64,000 nucleotides of DNA from Arion vulgaris (Eukaryota > Mollusca > Gastropoda > Stylommatophora > Arionidae): contig CM036775.1 of the NCBI GenBank assembly GCA_020796225.1, positions 4,847,393 to 4,911,392 on the forward strand, written 5' to 3'. Positions 41,801 to 56,800 of the stretch are shown in pieces. How positions within the stretch are numbered: the stretch's first letter is position 1; every line of letters begins with the position of its first letter. Below the pieces are notes generated by a model that saw nothing but the letters and a program-made list of their open reading frames with translations, was not told the origin of the DNA and made no database searches. The translations under genes and the position numbers were made by a program.

Positions 41801-44800
41801 GGGCATAAAATAAAAATCTTAACATGAACAGCTTTGCGGCAACTGCACCAGCCATGCAGCCATTAAATTTCTCCGGCTCTCGACCCACCTGTCCTACACC
41901 GCTCTATAAAGCGGTACTACAGGCAGTAACAACCGTCCGTCTATTAAGTTTTGATGCTGTTAGTGTGTATAGTAAATCTTTCTTTCTTTCTCGAATCCTG
42001 TATGCCTCACAGCGTCAGGTCAGGAAGAGATTTCTAAAACGGGCCCTAGTATGCGATTTGTAGATAGTCTCTTTCGTCGCCTCTGTTATCTCTGAGGTCC
42101 ATCTTTTGCGTGGTCGCCTTTTGCTTTGTACCCATTGTATCGGAGCAGCATTGCTCTTTGGGGTGCACTGTCTGATGGTAATCTGCTTACGTGGCCGAAC
42201 CATTTAATTTGTTGTTTCTTGATGAAGTCTAGTACTGATGTTGTACCCACTTTTTCCTGATGTCTTCATTTCTCAACCGGTCTCTTCTTGTTACACCCAG
42301 CATTCTGCTGAGACACTTCATCTCTGTTGTGACTAGTTTTCTTCTATCGTTTGTTGTCAGCGTCCAGGTTTGGCACTGGTAACATAATGTGGGGAGAAAG
42401 ATTGTGTTGAACATTGCTCTTTTTGTGTTCATGGTGACGTGTTTGCATCTTAAAATTGGTGCCATTTGCCCTATCATTTGATTTGCTTTGTTGCATCTGT
42501 GTTGAATTTCATTAGTTATTCTTCCATTTGCTGAAAAAATGCTCCCCAGGTATGTGAAATCTTTTACTTGATTTAGTAGGTGATTATCGATGGAGATATT
42601 GGTAGTGCTTCCTCTCTGGCGAATGTCATTACTTCTGTTTTGTCTATGTTAATTCTCATGTTGTATTCGTTACATGCTAACTGGAGTCTGTTGATGTGTT
42701 GTTGTAGCTGTTCTTCTGTTGTTGATATGATTGCCTGATCGTCTGCAAAAAGAAATTCATTTAAGAGTTCTCTGAGGTTGTTTCCTTTGCTGGTGTTAGC
42801 TATTTTACAGATGTGGTCAATATACGTGATGAATAGTAGCGGGGATAGTACGCAACCTTGAGCAAAGGAACCTTTTTTTCATAACTCGAGATATATGGTG
42901 CGAGGCCATATTTTTCATTGACACATGATGGGTGATGTGATCAAAGTCGTGCCGGCCGCTATTACTTTCCAGTGCTTTTCTTGGTACCAAATTTAGGCTG
43001 GGTCGACCTGAGATCTGTTACAGTTACAAAACAATTCCACACCCACTGTGGAGTTGTACTTGAAACACACGCTTAAGAAGCGAGTTCACTACTATCGTAT
43101 AATACATATCTCTCTCTCTCTTTGCCTTTTTACCCGGGTTGGGGCATAGGTCCTCAACCAACTCATGCCAAGTCTTCCTATCTCTAGCTATCTCCTGCAG
43201 CTCCCTCCCGCTCTTCTTTATATTGTTGATCTCCGCCTCCAAATCTCGTCTCCATGTATTTCTCGAAGACATATCTTTCTGCAATATTATTTGTTGATAG
43301 TAAGAAATGTTAATGTGATATTTAATTCCATTTTCTAGACGTCTGCAGAAATAAGCTCGATCAGAACAGATGCCACAATTCATTTCATACATATGAAGAA
43401 ACTGAACAGGTTGGCCCACTTTAGGTGTCGGAAAGTTCGGGATATTACTAATGAGGTAAGCATAGAATTGAAAGCAACACACTTCTTTAATTATGTGTAC
43501 ATTGGGAAAGTATTTGGTCACTCGTTCATTTGATCTGTTCCATATCGCACATATATGTATATATATGAACATTGTAGTCTTTCTTTTGATGGAGAAGACC
43601 ATCATGGAAGGAGGCATACCGGCAAAGAGAAGAAGAGGAAGACCACGGAGAAGATGGATTCTGGATGTAACTGATGATTTGAACATGACGGCTGCAGAGG
43701 AAGGACATCTGGCCTATGAGAGAGAAGTTCCGGAGGACTGTTGGGGTGGCAAAGTTCTGCTCAGGACAAGCTATTTGATGATGATGAGTCTTTCTTTCTC
43801 TCTCTGCCTTTTTAACCCGGATTAGGGAATAGGATCAACTGAGAACCGTTATATTCTAAATAAATTGCACTCGCACAGTAAGACTAAAAGTGAGCTTATA
43901 AACTGCCCCTATGTAATCATGTGTGAAATAATATTCTTCTTCTGCGTTCTCACTAGATTGAGATATCGGATTCTCTAATAAAGGCAGCCTTCTGCCTCAG
44001 ATTATCAACCATGCCGTACAGTTTGTCTTGGGCGCTGGTGTAAGTGTGCCACCTCTTTCTTCTCAAGTCTGCATACTGGGGCAGTTCTTTAGGATATAAT
44101 TCCTATGATTTCTGCTTCCCGTGTGTGCGAGCTCTTCCGCAGTAAGTTTTGGCCACCCTTGTGATGGTGGGTCTGATATTCTTACTGCATGGCTACTTCT
44201 CCGAGGCAGATTGGCGGCCGTAGAATTCGTTATCCCATTCCTCATTGGGAGGGGTCGTTGAATCATGTTATGCGCCTTACGACCTGGTGCATCTGTTTTC
44301 TGCAAGCATTTGTTTCGGGTTAGCATTCCCTAGTGTGAAATAAAATAAGAACAAACCTAGGGTTTCTGGAAAAAATGCATTCGTGAGCAGTGCGCTGCGG
44401 TCTGGATTTGAATCCACAACCTTTTGATTGCAAGGCAAAGGCTTAGCCACAGAGACCCCCAAATTGTAGACTGCCCCCATGTAATCATGTGTGCTCTAAT
44501 TTAAGAACAATCCTTCTCTCTCAGGCCAAATACAAGATTGATCAGTGTCACCTGCAGCTTCAGAACTTGTTGTATGAAGCTATGCACCTGGAGAAAGAGA
44601 TCACTAAATGCATGGAGTTCAAGTATGTCCTTTATGTTGATTATTTTGTATAACTTGAGTGTTTAGCTGATCAGCTTACATACTTATTCCTTTCAGCTCA
44701 CCATGGAGCATAGGGCATCAACAGTTGTTCGACACTTTTCTCGGTCTCTGGCTGTTTTCTTTATGGCCTCCAAGGATAGACGAGAACTCTTCAGTTCCTC

Positions 44801-47800
44801 AAGAAAACTTTGTCTCCACTTCTGTTTAGTGCGTCCTCATTTTCGTTTTCCTTGCCGGTTCCACTCAAATGTTTGTCTAGTGACACTGTTCTGTGTCTTC
44901 CATAGGGTATGTCCGACACATCACCATTTTCTTCTCTTACTCTTAACCTGGGTCATCATGGTTTCCTGTCCAGTTCTTATCTTCAGGTCTGTGTTTGCAA
45001 CTCTGTCATACTATCTCAGTCTGAGAATCCACCGAAGAGATCCGTTGACAAAGGTCTGAATCTTATTTGTATTTAACTTGGTGACTCGCACGTTTCTGAG
45101 CCATACAGCAACACAGATTTCACATTTGAGCTGAATGTCCTAAGCTTTGTTTTCGTGGAGATGGCAGTGGATTTCCACACTGTGTGCAGGATAAGACAGG
45201 CTTATCGGACTTTCCTAATCCTGGATTGGGGCTGAATTTAATTTTGCCTGTGTGTTGCCATGGCTCCAAAAGCGAGCAAAGAATAGTAACACTGGGACCT
45301 ACAAGGCATGTTGTAAGAGGCGACTGAGGTAGGGCCTAGGGAAGCTACCCTAGTAAATAAAAAGCAACGCAGACATCGGATGTGCTGGCCTACTCGTAGG
45401 CTCATAACTGGCATAACGCATAATAGTTCTTAAGCTTAGATCACATACAAATCACAAAGAGTGGTTAACAAGTTGTTGATATGAGCGTCAAGAAGATGAA
45501 TTGATAATCTTCTTCTTTGCGTTCGTTCTTTACAACCAATCTTAATCGCTCTGTGATGTGTTTGATCTTTACCAAGAACATGTATACGTTGCACATTGGT
45601 TTGGTAGGCCCCTAAACGCAGACTTGTACACGTTTAGGACATGTGCATCCGATTTCAGCCAAACCTCCTTAGTCGCCTCTTACAACATGCATGGCAGGTA
45701 ACAGTGGTTCTATTCTTTACACCCCAAATTTGGGCCCGGTAACCACTCGGGCGGAATTGGTAATCAGTTAAACTTTACTATTTAAATTTGAAGAACACCA
45801 ATTAACAAGTGCAGCTCATGATTTCAACAGAGTCCAGATTCCTAGGGAGCAGTACTACGATCTAGTTGTCAACATTAAACACCAGCGTCTCCTGCCAGCG
45901 GACAACTTTGCCTAGCTTAACAGCATGCTATCCAGATTGGCAAACATAGACTGAGGTCAACAATAGGATATCCAAAGCCAGTGCTGCGTTCAGAAGGCTA
46001 CGTGTCACTGTATGGGAGCGGAGGAGGATAAGCGTAGCCACAAAGCTGAAAGTTTTTCCAGGCCATAGTGCTAACCACGCTTCTGTACGCAAGCGAGACA
46101 TGGACAGTGTATAGTAGACACGCAAGAAAACTAAACCACTTCCACACAAGCTGTCTACGCAAAATACTAAAAAGAAACTGGCAGGACAAAATTCAGGATA
46201 GCGAAGTCCTTTCAAGAGCAAAACTACCAAGCGAAAACACCCTGTTGCAGAAGGCCCAAGTGAGATGGGCCGGCCCTGTTGCTCGAATGCCTGATAAACA
46301 CATCCCAAAACAATTGATGTATGGCAAACTTGAAGAGGGCAGACACTCAGCTGGTGGACAGAAAAGCGATTTAAAGACGTTCTTAAAGTCTCTGAAATGC
46401 TTCGATATAGACACCACATGCTGGAAATCACTGGCGCAAGATCGCCAAATCGCACTGTAACAACACACAAGAAACCCGCACAGCTGAGAATCATCGTGCC
46501 GTTGAGGCATAGAGAAAGCAAGCTGCGTGAAAAAACAGACCATGTAATACCCACATGTCTAACCTTGGTCATGTATGTTCCACCTGTGGTGGGGGATTGT
46601 GTTCTCGGATTGGACTCTATAGTCACCTCCACGCACACCAGAGAGGTGCAGCAGCACGCGTCTGACGCTGTTGTCATCATCGCTTACGGTGTACGGCTAT
46701 TATGTGATTATTTCAATAATCAATATTGAACTAGTTAGTTAGTCTTTCCTCTTGGGCCTGTGGGCGGCAGAGGTCATAGCTCTCCATGTCTCGCGGTTCG
46801 TGCTATCTGTTTTAGGTCTTTAATGTTTGCTAGGCCCATCGTTGAGCCTTCTCTGATGATGGTTCTACGCAGAGTCTCTCTTGGTCTTCCTCGTTTTCTT
46901 TTCCCTCTGGTGTCCATATGAGGGATTGGTAAGGGAGTCTTCTCTCATCCATTCTAAGTGTGAGGCGATGTAGTTCCAGCGGCGCTTTCTTATAAAATTT
47001 GATACATTTTCTTGCTTGGTCTCCTGTCTTATTTGTGTATTAGGTCTGAAATCTGACCATTTGAGGTTCAGTATTCTTCTAAGACATTTATTCTGAAAGT
47101 TATCTAATTTTCTTTCTGAGCTTTTGTTGCTTTCCAACTCTCGCATCCATATTGAACTGGCACTCAATTAAACTTTACTATTCATAATTGAAGAACGCTA
47201 ATTATCAAGTGCACCTCATGATTTTCACATGCACAGGTGGCGGGTGCCTATTATTTCCAACTCTTGATGAATATAACTTTATATGTTTCAGTCTGCATAA
47301 TTTTGCTTACATTTCAGATCTAAAGATGAAGAGATAGAACTAGTTTCGCTTGAAGAGTTTTACAAGAAAGCACCCAAGACAGTTTCAAACCCGGTTAGTT
47401 CATTCAGTCTAGTCAGTGTTTATCTGTTTAGTTCATCATCATCATCAGATAGCTTGTCCTGAGCAGAACTTTGCCACCCCAACTTTCCTCCGAATTTCTC
47501 TCTCCATAGGCCAGATGTCCGGCCTCTGCTGCGCCATGTTCAAACCATCAGTTACATCCTGAATCCATCTTCTCAATGGTCTTCCTCTTCTTCTCTTTGC
47601 CGGTATGCTTCCTTCCATGATGGTCTTCCCCAGCCCTTCATGTCTTTTTATATGTCCAAAATATCTCAATTTTCTCTTTCTTATTTGTAGCATCAGCCAG
47701 TTTTCTTTGATTTTGAGTTCTTTCTGGATAGATCTACTTGTTCTCTTCTCTGTCCAAGATATACAAAGGACTCTTCTGTAACACTTATATTCAAAAGCAC

Positions 47801-50800
47801 ATATATGTTTTTCCACTGCTCTATTAAATGTCCATGTTTCACACCCATACGTTGCCACTGGGAATATGCATGCTCTTAATATTCTGATCTTTGTATTCTT
47901 ATCAGTTCCATTCCATACTGTTTTGAGTTGTTTAATTTTTGTAAAGCCATGTTTGTTCTTCTTTTAATTTCCTTCATCCCATCTGTTTAGTTACCATTTC
48001 ATATTTGTTTTTTACTTTTCAATTATTATTCTTTGAACACCCCATATCGACCACTTGTCAACCACTCTGTGTGCTTTGTATGTGATCTGAGCCTAAGAGC
48101 GGTTGTATGTTGTGCCAGTTATGCGTCTACAAGTAGGCCAGTACATCCAATTTCTGCGCTGCTTTTTATTTACTAGGGTAGTATCCCTAGTACCACTGCG
48201 ACCTACATCAGTTGCCTCTTACGACATGCATTGTAGGTCGAGTGGTACTATTCTTTGCTTCCTTGGGGTCCTGCAACCACACAGGTGTTCAATTATTCAA
48301 TTTTGGAGGATCTCTGTGGCATTGAGGTTAGGTGCTCAACTCTTGTTCTAAAGGTACTCTGTCGGCTCCCTTGTGATGCCATCAGGATATTTTCCTCAGT
48401 GTAAGTAAAATTCTAGAGGGCAGGGTCCCAGGACGCAGAGGCAGACCAAGAAGAAGATGGCTACAAGATATTAAAGAAACCATGAACATGACCATCGACG
48501 AAGTGGGTGAACTGGCAAGAGACAGAGGGAATTTCAGATGTGCTGCAAAGAGAGCAACGTCCTATAAAGGATACGAACCTTGATGATGATGATGAAGTTC
48601 CTAGTCTTTTCAGAGATGGATGATAAAGTGTAGGTTTCTGTGTTCAAGTTGAGCACATAAAAGAACCCATGGCAGTTCAAAATCGAGAAGAGCAGATTCC
48701 CTGGCAAATTTCATTTTTATAATTTTAATGAAAATTCCTGCTACAGATTTTCATTATCTTCTAAATTGCACCAGGGACCTCGCCAGTGCTATAGACTTTG
48801 TTCACTGCTGCTGAGATCTTCCTGTGTAAGAAAGAGATCGGAAAGTGCAATGATGATGGTCCTATCAATCAATTTGTTTTTTAAGTTACTTGGATGTCTG
48901 TGCCATAATGATAATGATGCCCGTCTGCCAGCGTGTTCGTAGCGCGTTGGACTACTGGTGACTATCCCTCTGTGTGTGCAGGTTCAATTCCGCTGGTTGG
49001 CAGAAAAGCCCCAGATTTACGGTGTTCGTGGCACCGAACCGAAGGGTTACAATGTCCATGGCACCGAGCCGAAGAGCTGGAAAGCTCAAGTGCTTCTGGA
49101 TCGGGGGGAAAAAAATGATAATGATAGAGCGGACAGACTTGCATCAACAGCATTGATTTTCGGGAGTTGAAGATGGGTAGAGATATTCTTTGGTCTCTTC
49201 ACGATTGCCTGTTGGAGGAATGAATGAAAATCGGGGCATATCCTTTACAAGATGTCGCCATTAACAACAGTAAACGGGTCATTGATTTTCTAGGCACCAC
49301 TTATACGCTCAGTAGTTTGCCATTGCTTTCTGAACGGTGAGGTCTATTTTTACCTTGGTAAAAATACACAGGCAAATGTTTTGCTTACTGCTTACAAACT
49401 TCCCCGTGTGAGTTCGAACCAGGTACTGTTGGGTTGTGATCAATCTCACTACTGCTATGCCGCCGAGTGGTTACGGGATCCAAATTTGGGGTGTAAAGAA
49501 TAGAACCACTGTTACCTCCCACACATGTCGTAAGAGACAAGGAGGTTTTGGTTGAAATCAGATGCATGTGTCCTAAACGTGTATAAGTCTATGCGTTTGG
49601 GGGCCTACCAAACCAATATGCAAGGTAAAGATCAAACATATCACAAAGAGTGATTAAAATTGGTCGTAAAGAATGAACGCAAAGAAGAAGAAGACTACTC
49701 CTATGCCACCTGTTGGATGTAAAGTAAAAAAGTAAAGGAACCCTTTCATACCTCGTGGTATATAGGTCAATACAGTGTTAGGCCTGTATTTTCATTGACC
49801 ATCGGCACACGATGGGTGATGTGGTCAGCATCACACCTGCCGCCTTTACTTTCCCAGAGCCTGTCTGGTACCCAGTTGAGGCTGGGTCGACCTGAGAGTC
49901 GTCGTGGTCGGCGAAAATTCCACGCACATTGCGGAGCTGAACCCAGACCACCAGCCTTGCGAAGCGAGTTCACCAACAACTACGCTACAGCGGCTACCTG
50001 TTGGATGAGGGCACTAAAATAAATGCTGAATGTTTCTTTTCCACTAAGTAGTTGTCTTCCTCTTGCTCTCAACCTTTCAATTCTTGTATGATTTGCAACA
50101 GAGAGTGGGATCTTAACAAAAACTATTGTTACTGCCTGTAATACCACTTTTTAGGTCAGTGTTGGAAAGTGGGACATGAACCTGAGGAATTTAATGGTTA
50201 CAAGGCTAGTGCATTCACCGTGAAACTGTTCAGGTTATAATTTTTTTTAATCTCCCTAACAGGAATAAACTTGTTTGACCTTACCGGGGATCAAACACGG
50301 TTCTCCCAAAAGAGAGCCAACATTCTAATCCATTTGACCAGACATTCCTAGGTGTTGTGCCTGTGGGCTCCAAATATAATATTTAGTAAATTTTTTTTGG
50401 TTCCAATATTTATATTTTCATCTTTAATTATTTGAAGACTGCATTATACGTTTTAGCATTAACAGTATTAAAATTTTTATACCATTTAGTATATATTTGG
50501 TATACACTGTTAGGCCCATATTTTTTATTGACCGTCGACATATGATGATTGATGTGGTCAACATCACTACACCACCTTTACTTCCTGGTACCCATTGAGG
50601 CTGGGTCGACCTGAGAGCCGTAACGATGGAAAAATTCAACTGCAGACTTTCATCTAATTACTGATTTGTTTTTATGATTACAGGAGGTGACCAAAGGAGA
50701 CGTACACCAACAGATGCTGACGGTTGGAATGGGAACTGGAGCAAAGAAAACAGTGAGTTTATTTTTCAGTTGATCATGCAAAATCGCCCACTAAATCAAG

Positions 50801-53800
50801 TAAAAGACTTCACATACCTGGGGAGCATTTTTCAGCAAATGGAAGAATAACTAATGAAATTCAACACAGATGCAATAAAGCAAATCAAATGATAGGCAAA
50901 TGGCGCCAATTTTAAGATGCAAACACGTCACCATGAACACAAAAGAGCAATGTTCAACACAATCTTTCTCCCACATTATGTTACCAGTGCCAAACCTGGA
51001 CGCTGACAACAAACGATAGAAGAAAACTAGTCACAACAGAGATGAAGTGTTTACGCAGAATGCTGGTGTAACAAGAAGAGACCGGTTGAGAAATGAAGAC
51101 ATCAGGAAAAAGGGTACAACATCAGTACTAGACTTATCAGAAACAACAAATTAAATGGTTCGCCAGTAGCATATTACCATCAGACAGTGCACCTCAAAGA
51201 GCAATGCTGCTCGATACAATGGGTACAAAGCTAAAGGCCGGTCACGCAAAAGATGGACCTCAGAGATAACAGAGGCGAGGAAAAAGAGACTATTTACAAA
51301 GCGCATACTATGGCCAGTTTTAGAAATCTCTTCCTGACCTGAGCTGTGAGGCAAACAGATTCGAGAAAGAAGAGAAATGCAAAAATCCAGGTAATAGAGA
51401 GTGGAAGGAAAACTACAGACCTTCGTAAATGAATGTTTACATAGAGGGATTGAAATTGTATGATAAGATCATGAAGAATGAACTCAGAGAAAGAACTAAA
51501 CAGATACCAGTGGAGAAAGAACTAAACAGATACCAGTGGAGAAAGAACTAAAGAAGAGAAACTCAGGATGGATAGGACACGCATTAAGAAGGCTGACCGG
51601 AAGCATTGCAAGACAGGCACTGTTTTGGAACCCTCATTGAAAGAGGAGTAGGGGAAGGCCTAGAGATACCTGGAGAAGAGAGCTGGTGACTGATATTAAA
51701 AGGATAGGCAAGACGTGAAAGGGATGGCAAGAGAGAGGAAGTGCTGGAAGAAGTTTGTTGAAGACCTGTGCTCCGTTGGGAGTTGAAAGGTGAAGAAGAG
51801 AGAGCCTGCAGGCACAGCGATGAACAACGCTGGTCTAAAGCCAAAGGATTCACTTCATTGCACCGGAATTTACCACATATAGTTCAGCCGAGACTATTTC
51901 ACAAAACACAAACTCTGTAGCTCCTGCAACAATCCTAGGGTCTCCAGAAAAATGCACCTGTGAACTGAACCGCATGGTCCGGGTTCGAACCCGCAGCCTT
52001 CGAAACGCAGGGCAAAGGCTTAGCCATAGAGACCCCCGCAATCATGAGACCATGTACATACAAAGCAAGTACACTAACCACTACGCTATCGAGGCTCTCA
52101 GATAGAGTTTTAAAATATAATTAAGTATATACAAGGTGTTTATAAAGTCGCTGTGCAGTGAAATTTACGTGCAGGCAAAACTACAGCACTAGAAGTGTGG
52201 TTTTCAGTTGGGGCTTAACCTCTTGTTTACACTACGTGAGGGTGACGTAGTAATGGGCGCGGCCATATCCCACTACGTGAGGGTCACGTAGTAAACTCAT
52301 CGGCAAAATATACGGGTACTACTAAAGTAAATGGGAACTACTGCAACAATAGACTATCTATAGCATTGGGGATACCTTCCTTTATATAAAACATTGTCAT
52401 TGGTCAGTTTTTCGCGCCGCACGAAGGTTATTTATAACTTTGAAAGAGTGTTTCTCTTTGTCAAAAGTAGTTCAAGCAAAATGGCGTCTAGAAAATCTTC
52501 CAGAACGATTACACCAACACAAAAAGCTTTAGCGTTGTTGTCATATGGTGCTGACGACATATTCAACGATGTAGATAGCGGAGATGATGATATATTCTCA
52601 TCAAGTGAATCTGTTCACTCAGATTCTGAAAATTCTGATGTACAGGTGAGTGACACTGAAAACGAAAATAGTGATACTGATACTATTACTCATGAATGTG
52701 ATTTACGTCCAAGCAAGCGTTCTAGAACCGACCCTGTCGCAAGTACTAGTACTGAGCGAGTAGCAAGTACTACTAGAACTAGTAATAGTGGACAGGGTTC
52801 ACAACTAGGAAGACTTGGAGGTTGTGGGAACCAAAGGGGAGCCATACAAGGTGCCCAAACAATTCAAAGAGGGCGTGGCAGAGGACTGCCTGTTGCTGCT
52901 AGAGCCACTAGAGGAGGTTATCGTCGTGTTGCTGGTGCTGGAAATATGACTAACGATAGTATAGATAACTGGATTGATGCAGGACATCAACCTCCTAATC
53001 CAGATATACTATTTGAAAGTGTTCCAGGCCTCCAGTGTAACACTGATGGATTTACAGAGGCGCAGTTTGTAGAACTGTTCATCAATGAAAATTTTGTGAA
53101 CAACCTAGTTCTGCAGACTAACCTCTATGCACAGCAGTACAGGGATGGTTTGAATCCAGAGAAGCTGGCAAAATTTCAGTGGAAAGAAGTCGACTATGTT
53201 GAGATGAAAAAGTTTTTAGGAATGTCCCTATTGATGGGGATAATAAAACTCCCAAACATCCGAAACTACTGGTCGACAAAATCTCTCTACAATTTGCCAG
53301 TATTCCTCTCTGTGATGTCACGGAACAGATATTTTGATATTTTGAAATACCTGCATTTCAATGACAATGCACACTTGCCTGCCAAGGATGACCCTGCATA
53401 TGACCGCCTGTACAAGATCCGGCCTGTTGTTGACCACTTATTCGACAAATTTCAACAAGTTTATCAACCTCGCCGTGATGTGTGTGTGGATGAAAGTCTA
53501 CTACTATGGAAAGGCCGTCTGCTATTTCGACAGTACATCCCACTCAAGCGAGCCAGGTTTGGCATAAAAATCTACCTGTGAAGTGAGTGGCAGTGGTGGT
53601 TATTGTTATAGATTCAAAATCTACGCAGGCAAAGAAGACAACGTGAGCGACATCCAGCAGGTTATTCCTGCTGATGCTGAACACTTGTCAGTGAGCGAGC
53701 GGATGGTTGTGTACCTCATTGCTCCCCTGCTAGGCAAAGGCCACCATGTGTACTGCGACAACTGGTACACTAGTTTGCACTGTTTCTCTACCTGCTAGAG

Positions 53801-56800
53801 AAACAAACTCTTGCTCGGCACAATCCGTGTGGGAAGGGGCATACCGGAGCAGTTGCAACTAGTCCAGCTGGATAAAGGGGCCTCATCTGCCATCTGTGGT
53901 GACGGAAAAGTTGTGGCCACCAAGTACCACAGTACAAAAGTAGTCCATCTACTGTCCACTGTTCATGGGCATGCGGAGGATGAAATTCCTGATACCAGGA
54001 ATAAGGGGATCACCCGCAGGCCCAAAGTATCAACCCAGTACAACAGGAACATGGGAGGTGTTGACAAACATGATCAGCTGATACAGCCTTATGACTGCAC
54101 CAGGAAGTCTCTCAAGTGAACCAAGAAACTTTTTTTCCATTGTCTTCAATTGGCAGCATGTAATGCTTTCATTCTTGCCAAGAAGACTGGATATTCAAAA
54201 AGATTTCTTGATTTCCTCGAGTCAGTTGCTGCATCATGGATGTTCAACAATGGCCCTCCTCCAACGGTACCTGTACCTGGCACAGTCTCTGTCAACACTG
54301 GTGATGCTGATGATGATGCAGTTCGAATGATTGAAAAGCATTACATTTATATGCTACCCCCAACACAGAAAGCTAAACCATACAAGCCCTGCAGAGTGTG
54401 CCTAAAAAAAAACGAAAAGGGGTCTCGCTTACTGTCGCTCCTGCCCCTCCAAACCAGGCCTGTGCTTGGGGGAATGCTTTGAGGATTATCATTCGAAGGC
54501 TATATACTGGATGTGACTTATGGTAAGTCTGAATGTATGTTTATGTGTATGTTTATGTCGTTTTACATTATTATTTATGCTAAAATACCAAAATTTTTGC
54601 GGCCATTTTTTTTTTTTTTTTTTTTTAAAAAAAACAATAAAGCAGTACAAACACAATTTTTTATTATCAAAACATACACATACATATTTTATATCAAAAT
54701 ACAAAATTTCAAACAAATATTCCAAAAAATAACAGAGTTATTAAATTTTCAAATAAGTTGGTAGTAACTTGGTAGAAATGCAGAAAACACTTGGGATAGG
54801 CTGTGCAGTTTATCCTATAACCACTGGTAAACAAGGGGTTAAAGACGGCTAAAAAAATTGTCACAGATTATTATTATTCATCTAGATACTACTACTATTG
54901 GCTGGCTTGTATTGGGTAATGTGGCTGTGAACACGACTTGTGAGTCTGGAAATTTCAGCACATATTGTCGAATTACTTCTTCAGTATATTTGCTACCATT
55001 CGAAAGACATGTTCCACCAAAAAATACCCGCTTGAATGGTTAACACCATTTCCTTTCAGCAATGAAATCGTGAATATAATAACGGGTTATTGTTGTGTAC
55101 TGCTGACTCTCCCACATTATGTTACCAGTGCCAAACCTGACGCTGACAACAAACGATAGAAGAAAACTAGTCACAACAGAGATGAAGTGTCTACGCAGAA
55201 TGCTGGGTGTAACAAGAAGAGACCGGTTGAGAAATGAAGACATTAGGAAAAAGTGGGTACAACATCAGTACTAGACTTCATCAAGAAACAACAAATTAAA
55301 TGGTTCGCCACGTAAGCAGATTACCATCAGACAGTGCACCCCAAAGAGCAATGCTGCTCCGATACAATGGGTACAAAGCAAAAGGCCGCCACGCAAAAGA
55401 TGGACCTCAGAGATAACAGAGGCGAAAAGAGACTATCTACGAAGCGCATAATAGGCCCGTTAGAAATCTCTTCCTGACCTGACGCTGTGAGGCATACAGG
55501 ATTCGAGAAAGAAAGAAAACTGCTGGACACAGGATTATGGAATTCAGAATAACGTAAATTTCATCATTTGTGACATAATTACTAAAATATTTTCAAAATT
55601 CACTGCACAGCAACTGTATAAACACCCTGTGTAAGATAAGTATAAGTTTTAAACATGATTTTTCTTATCTGGCATGTATAAAAAATTTACAACTTCAGAC
55701 TAGCAGCCAAGTTAACTGAGACCAAATCAGAAAAAGAGAAAATCACCCAGGAGATTCAGTCAAAACAGGATTATCTGGACACATTGCAGCCAAAACTAGC
55801 AGCCATCCTTCAGGTAAGTGTGCCTGTAAATAAAATATTTAATGATGAGAAGAAAGATTGCTTCCATATTTCCAGTCAGGGTTTTGATATCAACTTTGTC
55901 GGGCCGCTAGGAAGCAAAGAATAGTAACATTGCTGCCTACAAGGCATGTCATAAGAGGCGACTAAGGTAGGGGTTTAGAGAAGCTGCCCTAGTATATAAA
56001 AAGCCTCGCAGAAGTCGGATGTGCTGGCCTACTTGTAGGCACATAACTGACACAGCATACAATCACTCTTAGACTAACATACAAATCAGAAAGAATGATT
56101 TAACAAGTCATTGATATCGAGCTTAAGAAAAGGAGAAATCAAGCAGGGTTCACAGGTGATGCGAAAAGATTGAATGGAATACACATTTAAAGTTCAAATA
56201 TGAGTTTGTTTGAATGCAAATTTGAGTCTATAATTGCAACTTTAATCACAACTGTTTGGTTCAAAATATAAATTTATTAATTTTGTTTGGTCTTCTCCAG
56301 GCCACTCGACCTGTGCAAGATTATCTGGACATGCCTTATGACATCATCAAGGAAGAACATCAAAAGGCACAGCATCTCCCTCTGCCGCTATATGTTCTGT
56401 ATATGCAGACATCTGCTTATAAAGAAGCATGTGGTGAGAATGTTGTTTTTCTTCAGCATTTCTGGTCTTTCTACCAACACTATGTTACCAGTGTCAAATT
56501 TGGTCTCTGACAACACACCACAGAAAGCTCACCAAGTGTGAAATGAAATGCTTGAGGAAGGCAGTGGGGTCACCAGGAAGGATAGACTACGAAATGAGGA
56601 CATCAGAAGCAGAGTGGGCATAACTTCATGCACCGAATACATTGCAAGACAACAAATGCAGTGCTTTGGACATTTACTGTCATCGGAATACAACCAACCA
56701 CCAATAACGGCATACAATAAAAATAGTGATCAGGTAATAAGAGCCAAGGGAAGACCAAGAAAAAGATGGATAGACAATATCAAGACTGTACTAAATAAAC

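Larger units (their letters stand above)
52132..55632 (-). mobile_element. Mariner-like element, exploded by later insertions
   Basis: The outer inverted repeats are AGGTGTTTATAAAGTCGCTG at the left and, read from the right, AGGGTGTTTATACAGTTGCT. Both continue as GTGCAGTGAA. Between them only about 0.7 kb is native; the rest is piggyBac II and an RTE fragment. A minus-strand remnant near 54880-55095 resembles a DUF4817-type HTH of Tc1/mariner-like transposases ([19 protein letters not shown]). Confidence 0.7.

Noticed and set aside
45928..46680. 250-codon minus-strand frame
   Set aside because: It is the antisense of a plus-strand RTE/CR1-like protein region with clear motifs.
52394..54842. 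Domesticated piggyBac gene
   Set aside because: Intact TTAA sites and terminal repeats plus several frame breaks show an ordinary decaying transposon.
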